Source: an uncultured Bacteroidales bacterium
GTDB lineage: Bacteria > Bacteroidota > Bacteroidia > Bacteroidales > Paludibacteraceae
Assembly: GCA_903929065.1 (NCBI GenBank)
Contig: CAIYTJ010000360.1
Location: 1-21,873 of the forward strand
Reading direction: 5' to 3'
DNA length: 21,873 bases
Of the stretch, positions 1 through 7,947 are shown one piece after another; within the stretch, counting starts at the first letter, position 1; every line of letters starts with the position of its first letter. The notes beneath the pieces were generated by a model. The model was not told where the DNA came from and ran no database searches. It saw only the letters and a program-made list of their open reading frames with translations. The position numbers were made by a program, and so were the translations under genes.

Positions 1-60
1 TATTTTTAAGTGATTAGTCGCTTAATTTCCCATCACACTTTCTTTTTCAAAAAAGTGGGA

Positions 61-91
61 CAAAGGTAGTTATATTTTTGGAAATTTGCAA
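61..91 (-). promoter_or_regulatory. Outward-facing Bacteroidota-type promoter
   Basis: On the minus strand the sequence reads TTG (89-91), a 20-nt gap, then TACCTTTG (61-68). This fits the Bacteroidota housekeeping promoter (TTTG/TTG at -33, TAnnTTTG at -7). It points left out of the window, so it should serve a divergent gene whose start lies beyond position 1. The predicted transcript begins with an imperfect inverted repeat around 36-57 (CACTTT...AAAGTG). No start codon followed by a usable frame is visible in 1-60. Confidence 0.6.
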
Positions 92-171
92 TATCAGTCT
101 TGTAATTATTGATACATGCCTTTTTAGTATAAATTTCCTGAAAAGTACGCCTTCACAAAGGTCTTTTTCGT

Positions 172-179
172 TACTTTTG
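172..179 (+). promoter_or_regulatory. Promoter -7 element for the aminotransferase
   Basis: TACTTTTG matches the Bacteroidota -7 consensus TAnnTTTG. Transcription would begin about 6-8 nt downstream, near 186. This leaves the ATG at 203 with a short leader and puts the upstream GTG at 179 outside the transcript. No clear -33 TTTG is seen at the expected distance. Confidence 0.5.
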
Positions 180-202
180 TGCCATTATTCAACTGGAAAA
201 TT

Positions 203-1354
203 ATGAATCAAACTATAGACCGCATGACATCTTTTATTGTGATGGATGTGTTGGAACGGGCAAATGAATTACAGCGCGAAGGTGTGGATGTTATCCATTT
301 GGAAGTGGGTGAACCTGATTTTGATTTGCCGGAATGCATTGCTAATGCAGCCATTGATGCGCAAAAAAACGGAACGACCCATTACACACATTCGTTAGGT
401 GATCCGCTTTTGCGCTCGGCAATCAGTGAGTTTTATAAATCGGAATATGGCGTAACGGTTGATCCGGATTGTATTTTGGTGACTTCGGGTTCATCTCCGG
501 CAATTCTGATGACTTTGATGTTGCTTTGCGAGGCAGGCGATGAAGCTATCATGTCTAATCCTGGTTATCCATGTTATCGGAATTTTGCATTGGCTTGTCA
601 TGCCGAACCGGTTTGCGTTTCGCTTCATGCAGAATGTGATTTTCAGTATGATATTGATGAGATAAAAAAGAAAATCACCGAAAAAACACGAGCGATTTTT
701 GTCAATTCGCCCATGAATCCTACCGGAACACTGGTTTCTGATAATGTATTCGAAGAATTGTCGGAACTGGATATTCCAATAATTTCTGACGAGATTTACC
801 ATGGATTGGTTTATGAAGGTAAAGCGCGATCAATTCTGGAATTTACGGACAAAGCTTTTGTAATCAATGGATTTTCCAAACGATTTGCTATGACCGGCTT
901 GCGGCTTGGATATTTAATTGCACCGAAAGAATATATGCGAAAGTTGCAGATTTTGCAGCAAAATTTGTTTATTTGTGCTCCAAGTACGGCTCAGAAGGCC
1001 GGAATTGCTGCGTTGAAAGATTCAAAACCAGATGTGGATTTAATGCGTTCGGTTTACAATGAGCGACGGATTTATATTATTGAACGATTAAGAAAAATTG
1101 GATTTGTAATTCACACGGAACCTCATGGTGCTTTCTATGTCTTTTGTGATGCAAGTAAATTTACCAATAACTCTTATCGCTTTGCATTTGATGTTTTGGA
1201 AAAAGCTCATGTTGGTATAACTCCCGGAGTTGATTTTGGTACAAATGGCGAAGGTTTTGTGCGGTTTTCATATGCCAATTCCATCGAAAATATTCGAACA
1301 GCCATGGACAGATTGGAACAATATCTGATTAATCTGACCCAACAAACAGATTGA
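203..1354 (+). CDS. PLP-dependent aminotransferase, class I/II (fold type I)
   Basis: A 383-residue cytosolic enzyme of the aspartate aminotransferase superfamily, which transfers an amino group between an amino acid and a 2-oxo acid using pyridoxal phosphate. Visible motifs are LEVGEPDFDLP near residues 33-43, NPTG at 172-175, SDEIYHGL around 195-202 (Asp and Tyr contacting PLP), SKRFAMTGLRLGY at 225-237 with the Schiff-base lysine K226, and FVRFSYA near the C-terminus with the substrate-carboxylate arginine. The start at 203 is preferred over a GTG at 179 because the promoter element TACTTTTG ends at 179. The substrate cannot be told from sequence: aspartate, alanine or an aromatic amino acid are all possible. 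It has its own promoter and terminator, so it is probably a single-gene unit. Confidence 0.9.
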   Translation: MNQTIDRMTSFIVMDVLERANELQREGVDVIHLEVGEPDFDLPECIANAAIDAQKNGTTHYTHSLGDPLLRSAISEFYKSEYGVTVDPDCILVTSGSSPAILMTLMLLCEAGDEAIMSNPGYPCYRNFALACHAEPVCVSLHAECDFQYDIDEIKKKITEKTRAIFVNSPMNPTGTLVSDNVFEELSELDIPIISDEIYHGLVYEGKARSILEFTDKAFVINGFSKRFAMTGLRLGYLIAPKEYMRKLQILQQNLFICAPSTAQKAGIAALKDSKPDVDLMRSVYNERRIYIIERLRKIGFVIHTEPHGAFYVFCDASKFTNNSYRFAFDVLEKAHVGITPGVDFGTNGEGFVRFSYANSIENIRTAMDRLEQYLINLTQQTD

Positions 1355-1373
1355 TTGAAAGTTATAAAAAATA

Positions 1374-1401
1374 GAATTCGAAGAATGTTTTGAATTTTTT
1401 T
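1374..1401 (+). terminator. Intrinsic terminator after the aminotransferase
   Basis: AATTCGAAG (1375-1383) pairs with TTTTGAATT (1388-1396), including two G-U pairs, around an AATG loop. A T-tract follows at 1397-1401. It lies 20 nt after the aminotransferase stop and ahead of the infC promoter. Confidence 0.55.
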
Positions 1402-1433
1402 AGCAATGCGGATAGTAATTCAAATAAATGTAT

Positions 1434-1441
1434 TATATTTG
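1434..1441 (+). promoter_or_regulatory. Promoter -7 element for infC-rpmI-rplT
   Basis: TATATTTG matches TAnnTTTG. The implied start near 1448 gives infC a leader of about 55 nt. A good -33 element is not evident at 19-23 nt upstream. Confidence 0.5.
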
Positions 1442-1486
1442 CAGGCTCAAAAAAGCATAACAAAATTCAATTCACAATTTAAAGTT

Positions 1487-1493
1487 AGGGAGG
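1487..1493 (+). promoter_or_regulatory. Shine-Dalgarno sequence that sets the infC start
   Basis: AGGGAGG ends 9 nt before the ATA at 1503, which is good SD spacing. It is 21 nt from the TTG at 1515, which is too far. Strong SD sequences are rare in Bacteroidota, so this one supports the ATA start. Confidence 0.6.
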
Positions 1494-1502
1494 AAACAAG
1501 CA

Positions 1503-2060
1503 ATAGCTAAGCAATTGACCATCAGGCCTCAAAGAGGAAAAGTAAAAGAGCAACCCAATCGTATAAACGAGAAAATTAAAGGGTTAAAAGAAGTTCGTTT
1601 GGTAGGCGATAATGTAGAACAAGGCGTTTATTCGTATGAAGAAGCCATTCGAATTGCTGATCAACTTGAATTGGATTTGGTAGAAATATCGCCTAATGCT
1701 GTACCGCCGGTTTGTAAAATTGTTGATTATCAGAAGTTTTTATACCAACTTAAGAAACGTGAAAAGGAAGCTAAGGCAAAAACGGCCAAAGTTGTCTTAA
1801 AAGAAATACGTTTCGGTCCACAAACCGATGATCATGATTACAATTTTAAACTGAAACATGCCATCGAATTTTTGAAAGAAGGCTGCAAAGTAAAAGCTTA
1901 TGTATTTTTCAAAGGACGTTCAATCTTATTTAAAGAACAAGGCGAAGTATTATTACTACGTTTTGCAAACGAACTGGAAGATTATGCTAAAGTAGACCAA
2001 CTGCCGCAACTGGAAGGAAAACGCATGATTATCATGTTTTCGCCAAAAGTAAAAAAGTAG
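1503..2060 (+). CDS. infC: Translation initiation factor IF-3, ATA start
   Basis: IF-3 binds the 30S subunit, prevents premature 50S joining and proofreads the start codon and initiator tRNA. The N-domain carries VRLVGDNVEQGVYS and LDLVEISPNAVPPVCKI; the C-domain carries KEIRFGPQTDDHDYNFKLKHA and AYVFFKGRSI, all typical of the Bacteroidota protein. Length is 185 residues from ATA. No in-frame ATG lies upstream of the conserved region. The candidates are ATA at 1503 (MAKQLTIRP...) and TTG at 1515; the strong SD at 1487-1493 favours ATA. IF-3 represses its own translation through rare start codons (AUU in E. coli), so an AUA start implies the same feedback here. First gene of infC-rpmI-rplT; thrS, often next to infC, is not adjacent. 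Confidence 0.93.
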   Translation: MAKQLTIRPQRGKVKEQPNRINEKIKGLKEVRLVGDNVEQGVYSYEEAIRIADQLELDLVEISPNAVPPVCKIVDYQKFLYQLKKREKEAKAKTAKVVLKEIRFGPQTDDHDYNFKLKHAIEFLKEGCKVKAYVFFKGRSILFKEQGEVLLLRFANELEDYAKVDQLPQLEGKRMIIMFSPKVKK

Positions 2061-2099
2061 TTGAAATAAAAAGGATTACACAACTAAAAATAAGTAACA

Positions 2100-2297
2100 A
2101 TGCCAAAAATGAAAACTAACTCCGGTGCCAAAAAAAGGTTTACCCTTACCGGAACAGGAAAGATCAAAAGAAAACATGCTTTTAAAAGCCACATTTTGAC
2201 AAAAAAAACAACAAAACAAAAACGTAACCTGACTCACACCGGACTTGTTCACAAGACCGATTTGACGAATGTTAAAGAAATGCTTTGTTTGAAATAG
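2100..2297 (+). CDS. rpmI: 50S ribosomal protein L35
   Basis: A 65-residue, highly basic protein beginning MPKMKTNSGAKKRFTLTGTG, the classic L35 N-terminus. The KRKHAFKSHILTKKTTKQKR stretch follows at about residues 23-42. It is a structural component of the large subunit. It sits 39 nt after infC and 104 nt before rplT in the conserved infC-rpmI-rplT order. Length equals the family norm. The ATG is the only reasonable start. Confidence 0.97.
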   Translation: MPKMKTNSGAKKRFTLTGTGKIKRKHAFKSHILTKKTTKQKRNLTHTGLVHKTDLTNVKEMLCLK

Positions 2298-2347
2298 TCA
2301 ATTTGAAATTTTTAAATCCATTTTCTTAGTCAAAAATCAGAATGCTT

Positions 2348-2381
2348 TTAGCCTCAAGTTCGCTGTGAAAAGCGACGCTAA
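2348..2381 (+). promoter_or_regulatory. Structured element in the rpmI-rplT gap, candidate L20 leader
   Basis: A two-part helix can be drawn. The outer stem is TTAGC (2348-2352) with GCTAA (2377-2381), and the inner stem is TCGCT (2360-2364) with AGCGA (2371-2375) around a GUGAAA loop. There is a 7-nt internal bulge on the left and 1 nt on the right. It lies 20 nt before the rplT ATG in an otherwise AT-rich gap of 104 nt. L20 is an autoregulatory RNA-binding protein in E. coli and Bacillus; whether this element binds it is inference. Confidence 0.35.
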
Positions 2382-2401
2382 CATTCACAAATCATTTAAT
2401 T

Positions 2402-2752
2402 ATGCCAAGATCAGTAAACCACGTTGCTTCACGTAAAAGAAGAAAAAGAATTTTAAGCCTCACCAGAGGTTATTTCGGTGGTCGTCGTAATGTATGGACC
2501 GTTGCCAAAAACACATGGGAAAAAGGGTTGCAATATGCATACCGTGACCGCAAAAACAAAAAACGTAACTTTCGCGCATTGTGGATTCAACGTATTAATG
2601 CTGCTGCACGTTTGGAAGGAATGTCCTATTCGAAATTGATGGGTGCTTTGCACAAATCAGGTATTGAAATGAACCGCAAGGTTTTAGCCGATTTGGCAAT
2701 GAATCATCCGGAAGCTTTTAGCGCAATCGTTCAAAAAGCAAAAAATACATAA
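2402..2752 (+). CDS. rplT: 50S ribosomal protein L20
   Basis: A 116-residue basic protein beginning MPRSVNHVASRKRRKRILSL, with RGYFGGRRNVWTVAKNTWEKG around residues 22-42, YRDRKNKKRNFRALWIQRINAAAR at 47-70 and MNRKVLADLA near residue 90. All are diagnostic of L20. It binds 23S rRNA early in 50S assembly and is a translational autorepressor of this operon in other phyla. It is the last gene of the operon and is followed 18 nt later by a strong terminator. Length is normal for the family. Confidence 0.97.
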   Translation: MPRSVNHVASRKRRKRILSLTRGYFGGRRNVWTVAKNTWEKGLQYAYRDRKNKKRNFRALWIQRINAAARLEGMSYSKLMGALHKSGIEMNRKVLADLAMNHPEAFSAIVQKAKNT

Positions 2753-2770
2753 GCTATAAACTTATTCAAC

Positions 2771-2811
2771 ATAAAAAAGCCCAAATCAAAATTTGATTTG
2801 GGCTTTTTTAT
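2771..2811. terminator. Bidirectional intrinsic terminator between rplT and icd
   Basis: A near-perfect palindrome with 20-nt arms (2771-2790 and 2792-2811) around a single central base. It has a GCCCAAATC/GATTTGGGC core, with A-tract on the left and T-tract on the right. It lies between the convergent rplT (plus) and icd (minus) and can terminate both. Confidence 0.9.
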
Positions 2812-2836
2812 TGCCACCTTGAAATAAAAAAAGTTT

Positions 2837-4060
2837 TTATCCCAGTTTTACATCCAGATTTCGTTTGATTGCCGCCAGAAAACCTTCAGTTGTCAGATAA
2901 TTATCTTTGCTTACATTATCACCGTGAACCAGAATGGCAAGATCCTTCGTCATTTCGCCGGCTTCAACGGTTTCTACGCAAACTTCTTCCAGTTTCTGAC
3001 AGAAGTTGATAAGTGCATCATTGCCATCCAACTTTCCGCGATGTTCTAAACCTCGTGTCCACGCAAAGATAGAAGCAATCGGATTCGTTGAAGTGGCTTT
3101 CCCTTGTTGGTGTTGGCGATAGTGGCGTGTAACGGTTCCGTGAGCAGCTTCCGCTTCAACGGTTTTTCCATCCGGCGTTACCAAAACAGAAGACATTAAT
3201 CCTAATGAACCAAATCCCTGTGCAACGGTGTCTGATTGAACATCACCATCGTAGTTTTTACATGCCCACACAAATCCGCCGTTCCATTTCATACACGAAG
3301 CCACCATGTCGTCAATCAACCGGTGTTCGTAAACAATTCCGGCTTCATCAAACTTAGTTTTGAAGTCACATTCGTAAACTTCCTGGAAAATATCTTTAAA
3401 ACGTCCATCGTAAGCTTTCAGAATGGTGTTTTTGGTTGACATGTACAACGGCCATTTCTTTTCCAATGCTACCTGAAACGATGATTGTGCAAAACCGTAA
3501 ATCGATTCGTCGGTGTTATACATGGCCATTGCCACGCCATCGCCATCAAAGTTATAAACTTCCCATTCTTTCGTTTCGCCTGCTTCGTTGGTAAAAGTCA
3601 TTTTTAGTTTTCCTTTTCCTTTTATCACCACATCGGTGGCTTTGTATTGGTCGCCAAATGCATGACGGCCAATAACGATTGGTTTTGTCCAACCCGGAAC
3701 GAGACGCGGAACATTCGAACAAATGATTGGTTCACGGAAAACGGTTCCGCCAATAATATTCCTCAACGTTCCGTTAGGCGATTTCCACATTTTTTTTAGT
3801 CCGAATTCTTCTACACGAGCTTCATCCGGAGTAATGGTAGCGCATTTAATCCCAACATTGTATTTATTGATTGCATTGGCTGCCTCAACAGTTACTTCAT
3901 CGTTTGTAAAATCGCGGTTTTCTATTCCTAAATCGTAATACTTTATATCCAGATCGAGATAGGGAAGAATAAGTTGTTCTTTGATAAATGCCCAGATAAT
4001 CCGGGTCATTTCGTCGCCGTCGAGTTCAACAACGGGATTGGTTACTTTTATTTTTTGCAT
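2837..4060 (-). CDS. icd: NADP-dependent isocitrate dehydrogenase, eukaryotic-like dimeric type
   Basis: Oxidatively decarboxylates isocitrate to 2-oxoglutarate with reduction of NADP+. The 407-residue protein is very like human IDH1 in motifs and numbering: SPNGTLRNIIGGTVFREPI at about 94-112, IGRHAFGDQYKATD with R132 at the human R132 position, LSTK-type lysine K210, HRLIDDMVA with D250, NYDGDVQSD with D273 and D277, and AEAAHGTVTRHYR at 304-316 with the NADP-contacting R312/H313. This is subfamily II IDH, not the E. coli-type enzyme. It is third in the acnA-gltA-icd run, 122 nt after gltA, with a short GC-rich repeat in that gap. It converges on rplT at the 2771-2811 terminator. ATG at 4060 gives the normal N-terminus (MQKIKVTNPVVELDGDEMTR). 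Confidence 0.95.
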   Translation of the reverse strand: MQKIKVTNPVVELDGDEMTRIIWAFIKEQLILPYLDLDIKYYDLGIENRDFTNDEVTVEAANAINKYNVGIKCATITPDEARVEEFGLKKMWKSPNGTLRNIIGGTVFREPIICSNVPRLVPGWTKPIVIGRHAFGDQYKATDVVIKGKGKLKMTFTNEAGETKEWEVYNFDGDGVAMAMYNTDESIYGFAQSSFQVALEKKWPLYMSTKNTILKAYDGRFKDIFQEVYECDFKTKFDEAGIVYEHRLIDDMVASCMKWNGGFVWACKNYDGDVQSDTVAQGFGSLGLMSSVLVTPDGKTVEAEAAHGTVTRHYRQHQQGKATSTNPIASIFAWTRGLEHRGKLDGNDALINFCQKLEEVCVETVEAGEMTKDLAILVHGDNVSKDNYLTTEGFLAAIKRNLDVKLG

Positions 4061-4064
4061 AATG

Positions 4065-4098
4065 AAAAGCCCCCTAAATCCCCTGATGGGGGACTTTT
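4065..4098. repeat. Short GC-rich interspersed hairpin repeat
   Basis: AAAAGCCCCCTAAATCCCCT followed by GATGGGGGACTTTT can fold in two ways: CCCC (4080-4083) with GGGG (4088-4091), or the outer AAAAGCCCCC (4065-4074) with GGGGGaCTTTT (4088-4098). The same family, CCCCTAAxxCCCCTxAxGGGGGAC, recurs at 16923-16943 in this window. It sits 5 nt upstream of the icd ATG in the gltA-icd gap, so it would be in the mRNA leader of icd. A further small hairpin, CCTC-GTCA-GAGG, lies near 4158-4169. Confidence 0.7.
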
Positions 4099-4182
4099 GG
4101 GAGCGTTTTTAAAAGATTATTTGAATTTGAATAAATGTCATTAATTCTTATTTAAAGTCCTCGTCAGAGGATATCACGGCTT

Positions 4183-5538
4183 TTATCTATCCTTTAACGG
4201 AATGAAGTTTTTTCGCTCACCAACGTTTTTATATGCCGGACGAATAATTCGTTTGCTGGCAAAGTTCAGTTCTTCAATACGGTGAGCCGTCCAACCAGTG
4301 ATACGAGCCATGGCAAAAAGCGGTGTAAATACTTCGGTTGGTAAACCAATGGCATCATATACAAATCCGGAATAGAAATCGACATTTGTACAAACTTGTT
4401 TGTTGATATCATCACCTTTGAAAGTCATAAATGCATTCACTGAACGTTCATCGAGCAATTCAAGGAAGTCAAATTCTTTTTCAAGACCTTTTTCCAAAGC
4501 CAAAGCACGAGCCATTTCTTTAAGCAACAAAGCACGTGGATCGGAAATGGTGTAAACGGCATGACCGATTCCATAAATCAAACCACTCTTATTGTATGCA
4601 TCTTTATTCAGCATTCTTTTAAGGTAGACATCAATTTCCTTTACGTTTTTCCAGTCCTTGATGGCTGTTTTCAAGTGTTCGAACATTTGAACCACTTTGA
4701 TATTGGCACCACCGTGCAAAGGACCTTTTAATGAACCAATACCGGTAGCAATAGCTGAATAAGTATCGGTTAATGTAGAACTTACAACCCGGACCGCAAA
4801 AGTAGAATTATTACCTCCACCGTGATCGGCGTGAAGAATCAACAATAAATCCAGAATTTTCACATCCAAATCGGTATAATTGCCTGAACCTTTCATCATA
4901 TAAAGGAAATTTTCCGCAATTGATACATTTTCCATCGGATGACGAATGTGCAATACGCGTCCTTGCTGGCTGTGACGAAGAATATTAAATGCGTAAGCAA
5001 CAATGGTAGGGAATTTTGCAATCAAATCTATCGATTGTCGAATCAGATTATCACGGGTAATGTCATCGGCATTTTTGTCAAAAGTATACATTTCAAGTAC
5101 GCTTCGTGCAAGAATGTTCATAATATCAACACCTTCTAAATCGATGATATTCATGGTGGCTTTTTTGTCCAATGCCATACCCTGATTTAGAATTGTTGAG
5201 AATATTTTCAATTCTTCAGCATCCGGTTGATAACCGGAAAGAAGTAAGAATGCTGTTTCTTCAAAACCCAACCGATTCTCAGCTTGTAGTCCATGGACTA
5301 AGTCTTCTACATCAATGCCACGGTAAAACAACTTTCCGGGAACTGCTTTTAATCCGCCTTCCGGTAATTTTTCGTAACCAACGACATCACCTACTTTAGT
5401 TAAACCCACTAATACTCCTGAGTGGTCTTCGTTTCTCAATCCACGTTTTACATTAAACTGCGTAAATAATTCCTTGTCGATTCGACTGGTAGTTTTAATG
5501 GTTTCCGAGAGCTTGTAAATTAAATAGTCCTTTTCCAT
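4183..5538 (-). CDS. gltA: Citrate synthase
   Basis: Condenses acetyl-CoA with oxaloacetate to citrate in the cytosol. From ATG 5538 the protein has 451 residues. Motifs in order: NVKRGLRNEDHSGVLVGLTKVGD near the N-terminus, PGKLFYRGIDVEDLVHG, LHADHGGGNNSTFAVRVVSST, KGPLHGGAN with the first catalytic histidine, YGIGHAVYTISDPRA with the second, and TNVDFYSGFVYDAIG with the catalytic aspartate. An in-frame ATG at 5586 would add 16 low-complexity Asn/Ile/Lys-rich residues; MEKDYLIYKLSETIK matches the usual N-terminus, so 5538 was chosen. It lies 87 nt downstream of acnA with no recognisable promoter in between, suggesting one transcript. A 2-methylcitrate synthase activity cannot be excluded, but the neighbours argue for citrate. 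Confidence 0.95.
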   Translation of the reverse strand: MEKDYLIYKLSETIKTTSRIDKELFTQFNVKRGLRNEDHSGVLVGLTKVGDVVGYEKLPEGGLKAVPGKLFYRGIDVEDLVHGLQAENRLGFEETAFLLLSGYQPDAEELKIFSTILNQGMALDKKATMNIIDLEGVDIMNILARSVLEMYTFDKNADDITRDNLIRQSIDLIAKFPTIVAYAFNILRHSQQGRVLHIRHPMENVSIAENFLYMMKGSGNYTDLDVKILDLLLILHADHGGGNNSTFAVRVVSSTLTDTYSAIATGIGSLKGPLHGGANIKVVQMFEHLKTAIKDWKNVKEIDVYLKRMLNKDAYNKSGLIYGIGHAVYTISDPRALLLKEMARALALEKGLEKEFDFLELLDERSVNAFMTFKGDDINKQVCTNVDFYSGFVYDAIGLPTEVFTPLFAMARITGWTAHRIEELNFASKRIIRPAYKNVGERKNFIPLKDR

Positions 5539-5625
5539 GACATTCGATTTTATATTGTTATTATTAATCTTCTGATTGTTTAACACGCAATTGCTGAAAT
5601 TTGTTTTTTGAAAACTGATATTTTT

Positions 5626-7875
5626 TTATTTCTGCATGGCATTCAGCGCACTTCCTGCTTTAAACCATTCAATTTGCGCATCGTTATAGGTGTGAATAGC
5701 TTCAAAATGTTCACTGGTTCCGTCGGTATGATTGAGTACGATCTTCAGGTTTTTACCAGGTGAAAATTCAGTTAAACCAATAATACTTATTTTGTCGTCT
5801 TCGCGCACTTTATCATAGTCATTTTTATCGGCAAAAGTCAAAGCCAGCATTCCCTGTTTTTTTAGGTTTGTTTCGTGGATACGGGCAAACGATTTTACCA
5901 GAATAGCTTTGACATTCAGAAAACGTGGTTCCATAGCTGCATGCTCGCGGCTTGAACCTTCGCCGTAGTTTTCTTCGGCCACCACAATTGAGCCGATTCC
6001 CTGCGCCTTGAATTTACGTGCCAGAGCCGGAACAGCCAGGTATTCGCCTGTTTCGGGGTCAAGTACGGCATTGGTTTTATCGTTGAATGAATTTACAGCA
6101 CCAATCAGCATATTATCGGAAATATTATCCAAATGACCCCGGAAGCGCAGCCACGGTCCGGCCATGGAAATATGGTCGGTGGTACATTTTCCTTTGGCTT
6201 TAATCAGCAGCGGTTGTTCAATAAAATCGTTTCCATCCCAGGCTGCGAAAGGAGCCAGGGTTTGCAGCCGTTTTGATTCAATGTCAATATGAATGGGTTT
6301 ATCATTAATGGCCGGAGCAATATAACCGGCATCTTCCACGGCATAACCTTTTGGCGGCAATTCAAATCCTATTGGTTCTTGTAATTTCACGCTTTCTCCC
6401 TTTTCATTGACTAATGAATCTTTCAACGGATTAAAACATAAATTGCCGGCAATGGTCAGTGCAGCCACTATTTCGGGTGAGCCAATAAAAATATGGGTAT
6501 TTGGATTACCGTCAGCACGTTTGGCAAAGTTGCGGTTGAAGGAGGTGACAATGGAATTTGGACGATCTGCTACATCCATATCGCGCCGCCACTGGCCGAT
6601 ACACGGTCCGCAGGCATTGGCCATAATCACACCACCCACTGATTCAAATTCAGCCAGTACGCCATCGCGTTCGGCAGTATAACGAACCTGTTCCGAACCC
6701 GGATTGATAATGAATTGCGCATGAACTTTCAAGCCATCTTCTTTTGCCTTTTTCACGATAGAAGCTGCACGGGTCAAATCTTCGTACGAAGAATTGGTAC
6801 ACGAACCTATCAGACCGGCTTCCATTTTTTGTGGATAGCCTTTATCTTTTACGGCCTGCGCAAATTCCGACAAGGTATAAGCGGCATCCGGCGTAAACGG
6901 ACCATTTACGTATGGTTCCAGTTCGCTCAGGTTAATTTCAATAATGCGGTCGTAGTATTTTTCAGGATTTGCTGTAACTTCAGCATCGGCTTGTAAGTGT
7001 TCAATAATGGCGTTAGCTGCGCTGGCAACCGATGCACGCCCGGTAGCTTGGAGATAAGCAACCGATTTTTCATCAAACGGAAAAACGGAAGTGGTGGCAC
7101 CAACTTCGGCACCCATATTGCAAATAGTTCCTTTTCCGGTAGCCGATAATGATGCTGTTCCTTCGCCGTAATATTCAATTACGGCATTGGTTCCACCTTT
7201 CACGGTGAGGATTCCGGCAAGTTTAAGAATAACGTCTTTCGGTGAAGTCCAACCCGATAATTTTCCGGTGAGTTTTACACCGATAATCTTTGGCATTTTC
7301 AGTTCCCACGGCATTCCTGCCATTACATCTACGGCATCGGCACCGCCCACGCCAATGGCAATCATTCCCAACCCACCGGCATTAGGTGTGTGAGAATCAG
7401 TGCCAATCATCATCCCCCCCGGAAAAGCATAATTTTCCAACACCACCTGATGAATAATGCCTGCACCTGGTTTCCAGAACCCGATGCCAAATTTATTGGA
7501 AACTTCACTCAAAAAATCATAAACTTCGCGATTAGTAATTACCGCTGTTTCTAAATCCGGTTTTGCGGAAACGTATGCCTGAATCAGATGGTCGCAATGA
7601 ACCGTGGAAGGCACGGCAACGGTTTTACGGCCGGAATTCATCAACTGCAGCAACGCCATTTGAGCCGTGGCATCCTGCATGGCAACTCTGTCCGGCGAAA
7701 AGTTTACATAATCAACAGCACGGGTATAATTTTCCAGGGGTTCGTCATTCGACAGGTGAATGTAAAGAATTTTTTCGGTAAGAGTCAGCGGACGTTGAAG
7801 TTTATCTTTTATCTGTTTAATCTTTTCAGGGATTCCGGCATATATGCCGTGAATCATTTCTTCATCGAATACCAT
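5626..7875 (-). CDS. acnA: Aconitate hydratase (aconitase)
   Basis: Isomerises citrate to isocitrate using a [4Fe-4S] cluster. From ATG 7875 the protein has 749 residues. Visible are the HPHT-class loops MIGTDSHTPNAGGLGMIAIG (about 156-175), the cluster cysteines C359 in LIGSCTNSSYEDL and C422/C425 in ANACGPCIGQWRR, SFNRNFAKRADGNPNTHIF, and the swivel-domain GEGSSREHAAMEPRFL. The frame stays open to 7947, but the predicted -7 promoter element at 7916-7923 lies inside that extension. MVFDEEMIHGIYAG is also the family-like N-terminus, so 7875 is preferred. It is the first gene of acnA-gltA-icd, giving the oxidative TCA branch used for 2-oxoglutarate and glutamate supply. The mitochondrial-type domain order separates it from AcnB. 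Confidence 0.95.
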   Translation of the reverse strand: MVFDEEMIHGIYAGIPEKIKQIKDKLQRPLTLTEKILYIHLSNDEPLENYTRAVDYVNFSPDRVAMQDATAQMALLQLMNSGRKTVAVPSTVHCDHLIQAYVSAKPDLETAVITNREVYDFLSEVSNKFGIGFWKPGAGIIHQVVLENYAFPGGMMIGTDSHTPNAGGLGMIAIGVGGADAVDVMAGMPWELKMPKIIGVKLTGKLSGWTSPKDVILKLAGILTVKGGTNAVIEYYGEGTASLSATGKGTICNMGAEVGATTSVFPFDEKSVAYLQATGRASVASAANAIIEHLQADAEVTANPEKYYDRIIEINLSELEPYVNGPFTPDAAYTLSEFAQAVKDKGYPQKMEAGLIGSCTNSSYEDLTRAASIVKKAKEDGLKVHAQFIINPGSEQVRYTAERDGVLAEFESVGGVIMANACGPCIGQWRRDMDVADRPNSIVTSFNRNFAKRADGNPNTHIFIGSPEIVAALTIAGNLCFNPLKDSLVNEKGESVKLQEPIGFELPPKGYAVEDAGYIAPAINDKPIHIDIESKRLQTLAPFAAWDGNDFIEQPLLIKAKGKCTTDHISMAGPWLRFRGHLDNISDNMLIGAVNSFNDKTNAVLDPETGEYLAVPALARKFKAQGIGSIVVAEENYGEGSSREHAAMEPRFLNVKAILVKSFARIHETNLKKQGMLALTFADKNDYDKVREDDKISIIGLTEFSPGKNLKIVLNHTDGTSEHFEAIHTYNDAQIEWFKAGSALNAMQK

Positions 7876-7915
7876 ATTTTCTGTATTTTTAATCAATTTG
7901 TAATTGTTTCCAGGA

Positions 7916-7947
7916 CAAATATACACAAAAATCGCAAAAGTGTGCAA
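7916..7947 (-). promoter_or_regulatory. Promoter of acnA-gltA-icd
   Basis: On the minus strand TTG (7945-7947), a 21-nt gap, then TATATTTG (7916-7923), a good match to the Bacteroidota -33/-7 promoter. The transcript would begin near 7909 and give acnA a leader of about 34 nt. This decides against the longer reading frame start at 7947. Confidence 0.65.

Noticed and set aside
73..80. Plus-strand TATTTTTG as a second promoter for the aminotransferase
   Set aside because: It has no -33 partner, and the element at 172-179 is much closer to the start.
7876..7947. A 24-residue N-terminal extension of aconitase
   Set aside because: The promoter element lies inside it, and the family-like N-terminus begins at 7875.
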